From positions 1-54,827 of the forward strand of contig CAMQVJ010000005.1 in NCBI GenBank assembly GCA_947038175.1: a stretch of DNA of 54,827 bases, in the 5' to 3' direction. The notes beneath the pieces are model-generated. The model did not search any database and was not told the origin of the DNA. It saw nothing but the letters and a program-made list of their open reading frames with translations. Position 1 is the first letter of the stretch. Each line of letters begins with the position of its first letter. Source of the DNA: an uncultured Desulfovibrio sp. Lineage in GTDB: Bacteria > Desulfobacterota > Desulfovibrionia > Desulfovibrionales > Desulfovibrionaceae. Below, in pieces: positions 54,148 through 54,827 of this stretch. Made by a program: the position numbers and the translations under genes.

Positions 54148-54827
54148 ATGTCCTTGAATCGTTACTCCATTATCAATACACAATTCCCACGTGAGTTTGT
54201 TCTCCTGCAAGGTTCTGGTTGCGTATGGAGCAAATGCACTTTCTGTGACTATCATGCAGACACAAGCGCATCACCCTACCTTATTAATAGACCCGTTCTT
54301 GAACAAGTCACAGGGGAACTCAATACCCTCGATGTCATCAATTCTGGTTCAGCCCTTGAATTAGATAAAGAAACGCTTCAACATATAATACAAATTGTGC
54401 AAGAAAAAAACATACAAAATTTATGGTTTGAAGCCCATTATTTATACCGTAAGCAATTGGCTGATTTTGCAAAAAACTTCCCTTCGTGCACTGTGAAATT
54501 TAGATGCGGTGTGGAAAGTTTCGACCCAAGGATCTGGAATACATGGAATAAAGGCATCGCCCAAGAGACAAAACCTCAAGATATTGCACAATATTTTCAA
54601 GGTGTTTGCTTACTTATTTGTGTTGAAGGACAAACAAAGGCACAAATACTTGAAGATATTCGCATCGCAAAAGAATATTTTGAATACGCAAGTATCAATG
54701 TTTTCTGCCATAACAGCACCGACACAAAACAAGACAAAGCCCTTGCTCATTGGTTTTCAAATGAAATTTACCCACAACTCAAAAACGACCCTAAGCTAGA
54801 AATTCTCCTCGAAAATACTGATCTTGG
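54148..54827 (+). CDS. Radical SAM protein, truncated by window end; candidate queuosine-salvage enzyme
   Basis: At least 226 residues; the gene runs past the window end. The cluster-binding motif is CVWSKCTFC (residues 24-32), a CX4CX2C spacing instead of the usual CX3CX2C, preceded by FVLLQGSGC. Later FRCGVESFD and the downstream hydrophobic strands match the TIM-barrel of radical SAM enzymes. ATG is two bases after the yhhQ stop, which suggests a function in queuosine-precursor uptake and use; in Clostridioides, queuine lyase QueL is a radical SAM enzyme that converts queuine to preQ1. This assignment is inference from context. Confidence 0.82.
   Translation, partial: MSLNRYSIINTQFPREFVLLQGSGCVWSKCTFCDYHADTSASPYLINRPVLEQVTGELNTLDVINSGSALELDKETLQHIIQIVQEKNIQNLWFEAHYLYRKQLADFAKNFPSCTVKFRCGVESFDPRIWNTWNKGIAQETKPQDIAQYFQGVCLLICVEGQTKAQILEDIRIAKEYFEYASINVFCHNSTDTKQDKALAHWFSNEIYPQLKNDPKLEILLENTDL

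Overview
The window is an AT-rich stretch of bacterial chromosome whose gene set and gene order point to the Desulfovibrionales. The main clues are an ATP synthase Fo cluster followed by the redox repressor Rex, a fliL-fliN-fliO-fliP-fliQ string followed by selB, HypD/HypE hydrogenase maturation factors, anaerobic cobalamin genes, and a zapA-6S RNA-rny block. The low GC content, the long homopolymer and microsatellite tracts between genes, and a queuosine-precursor transporter beside a radical SAM enzyme would suit a host- or gut-associated member of that group. The species cannot be fixed from the sequence alone. There is no prophage, insertion sequence, CRISPR array, tRNA or rRNA operon here.

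Layout. Positions 1-7732 are on the minus strand: hypD-hypE-helicase/nuclease, then a TolC-like outer membrane protein and a GNAT acetyltransferase. Positions 7869-19868 are on the plus strand: an M16 protease, cobyrinate diamide synthase, the Fo genes (atpZ, atpI, atpB, atpE), rex, cobS, a zapB-like gene, zapA, 6S RNA, rny, hisI and hisG. A minus-strand permease follows. Positions 21723-33373 are again plus: phoH, the 7TM-HD hydrolase, ybeY, era and yggS (RNA maturation and signalling), then fliL-N-O-P-Q (flagellar switch and export gate), selB and a DnaQ-like exonuclease. A broken gene with a (CT)20 tract lies at 33444-34193. Next come a PHP histidinol phosphatase, a double ABC ATPase, a nitronate monooxygenase-like flavoprotein and a cytosolic hybrid histidine kinase. 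Positions 41589-46485 are minus: a secreted protein, a lipoprotein, mutS, lapA and a HIT protein. dnaK is plus. An MFS carrier, a zinc ribbon protein, gpmI and rsfS are minus. The window ends in yhhQ and a truncated radical SAM gene on the plus strand.

Most genes are housekeeping and intact. The unusual material is of two kinds. (1) At least two families of dispersed intergenic repeats occur. One is a T-rich microsatellite running into a G6-N5-C6 hairpin and then AAACCCC, at the window's left edge and near 10540, 19935 and 46650, with degenerate forms near 32650 and 49090. The other is a modular element of up to about 200 bases with several hairpins, near 7150 (inverted), 21385, 32615 and 49066. 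(2) Several proteins have unusual architecture: an MrfA-type helicase fused to a DEDD exonuclease domain, a radical SAM enzyme with CX4CX2C spacing beside a Q-precursor transporter, a YbeY with a Pro/Gln-rich insertion, and a hybrid kinase with an NTF2-like N-terminus.
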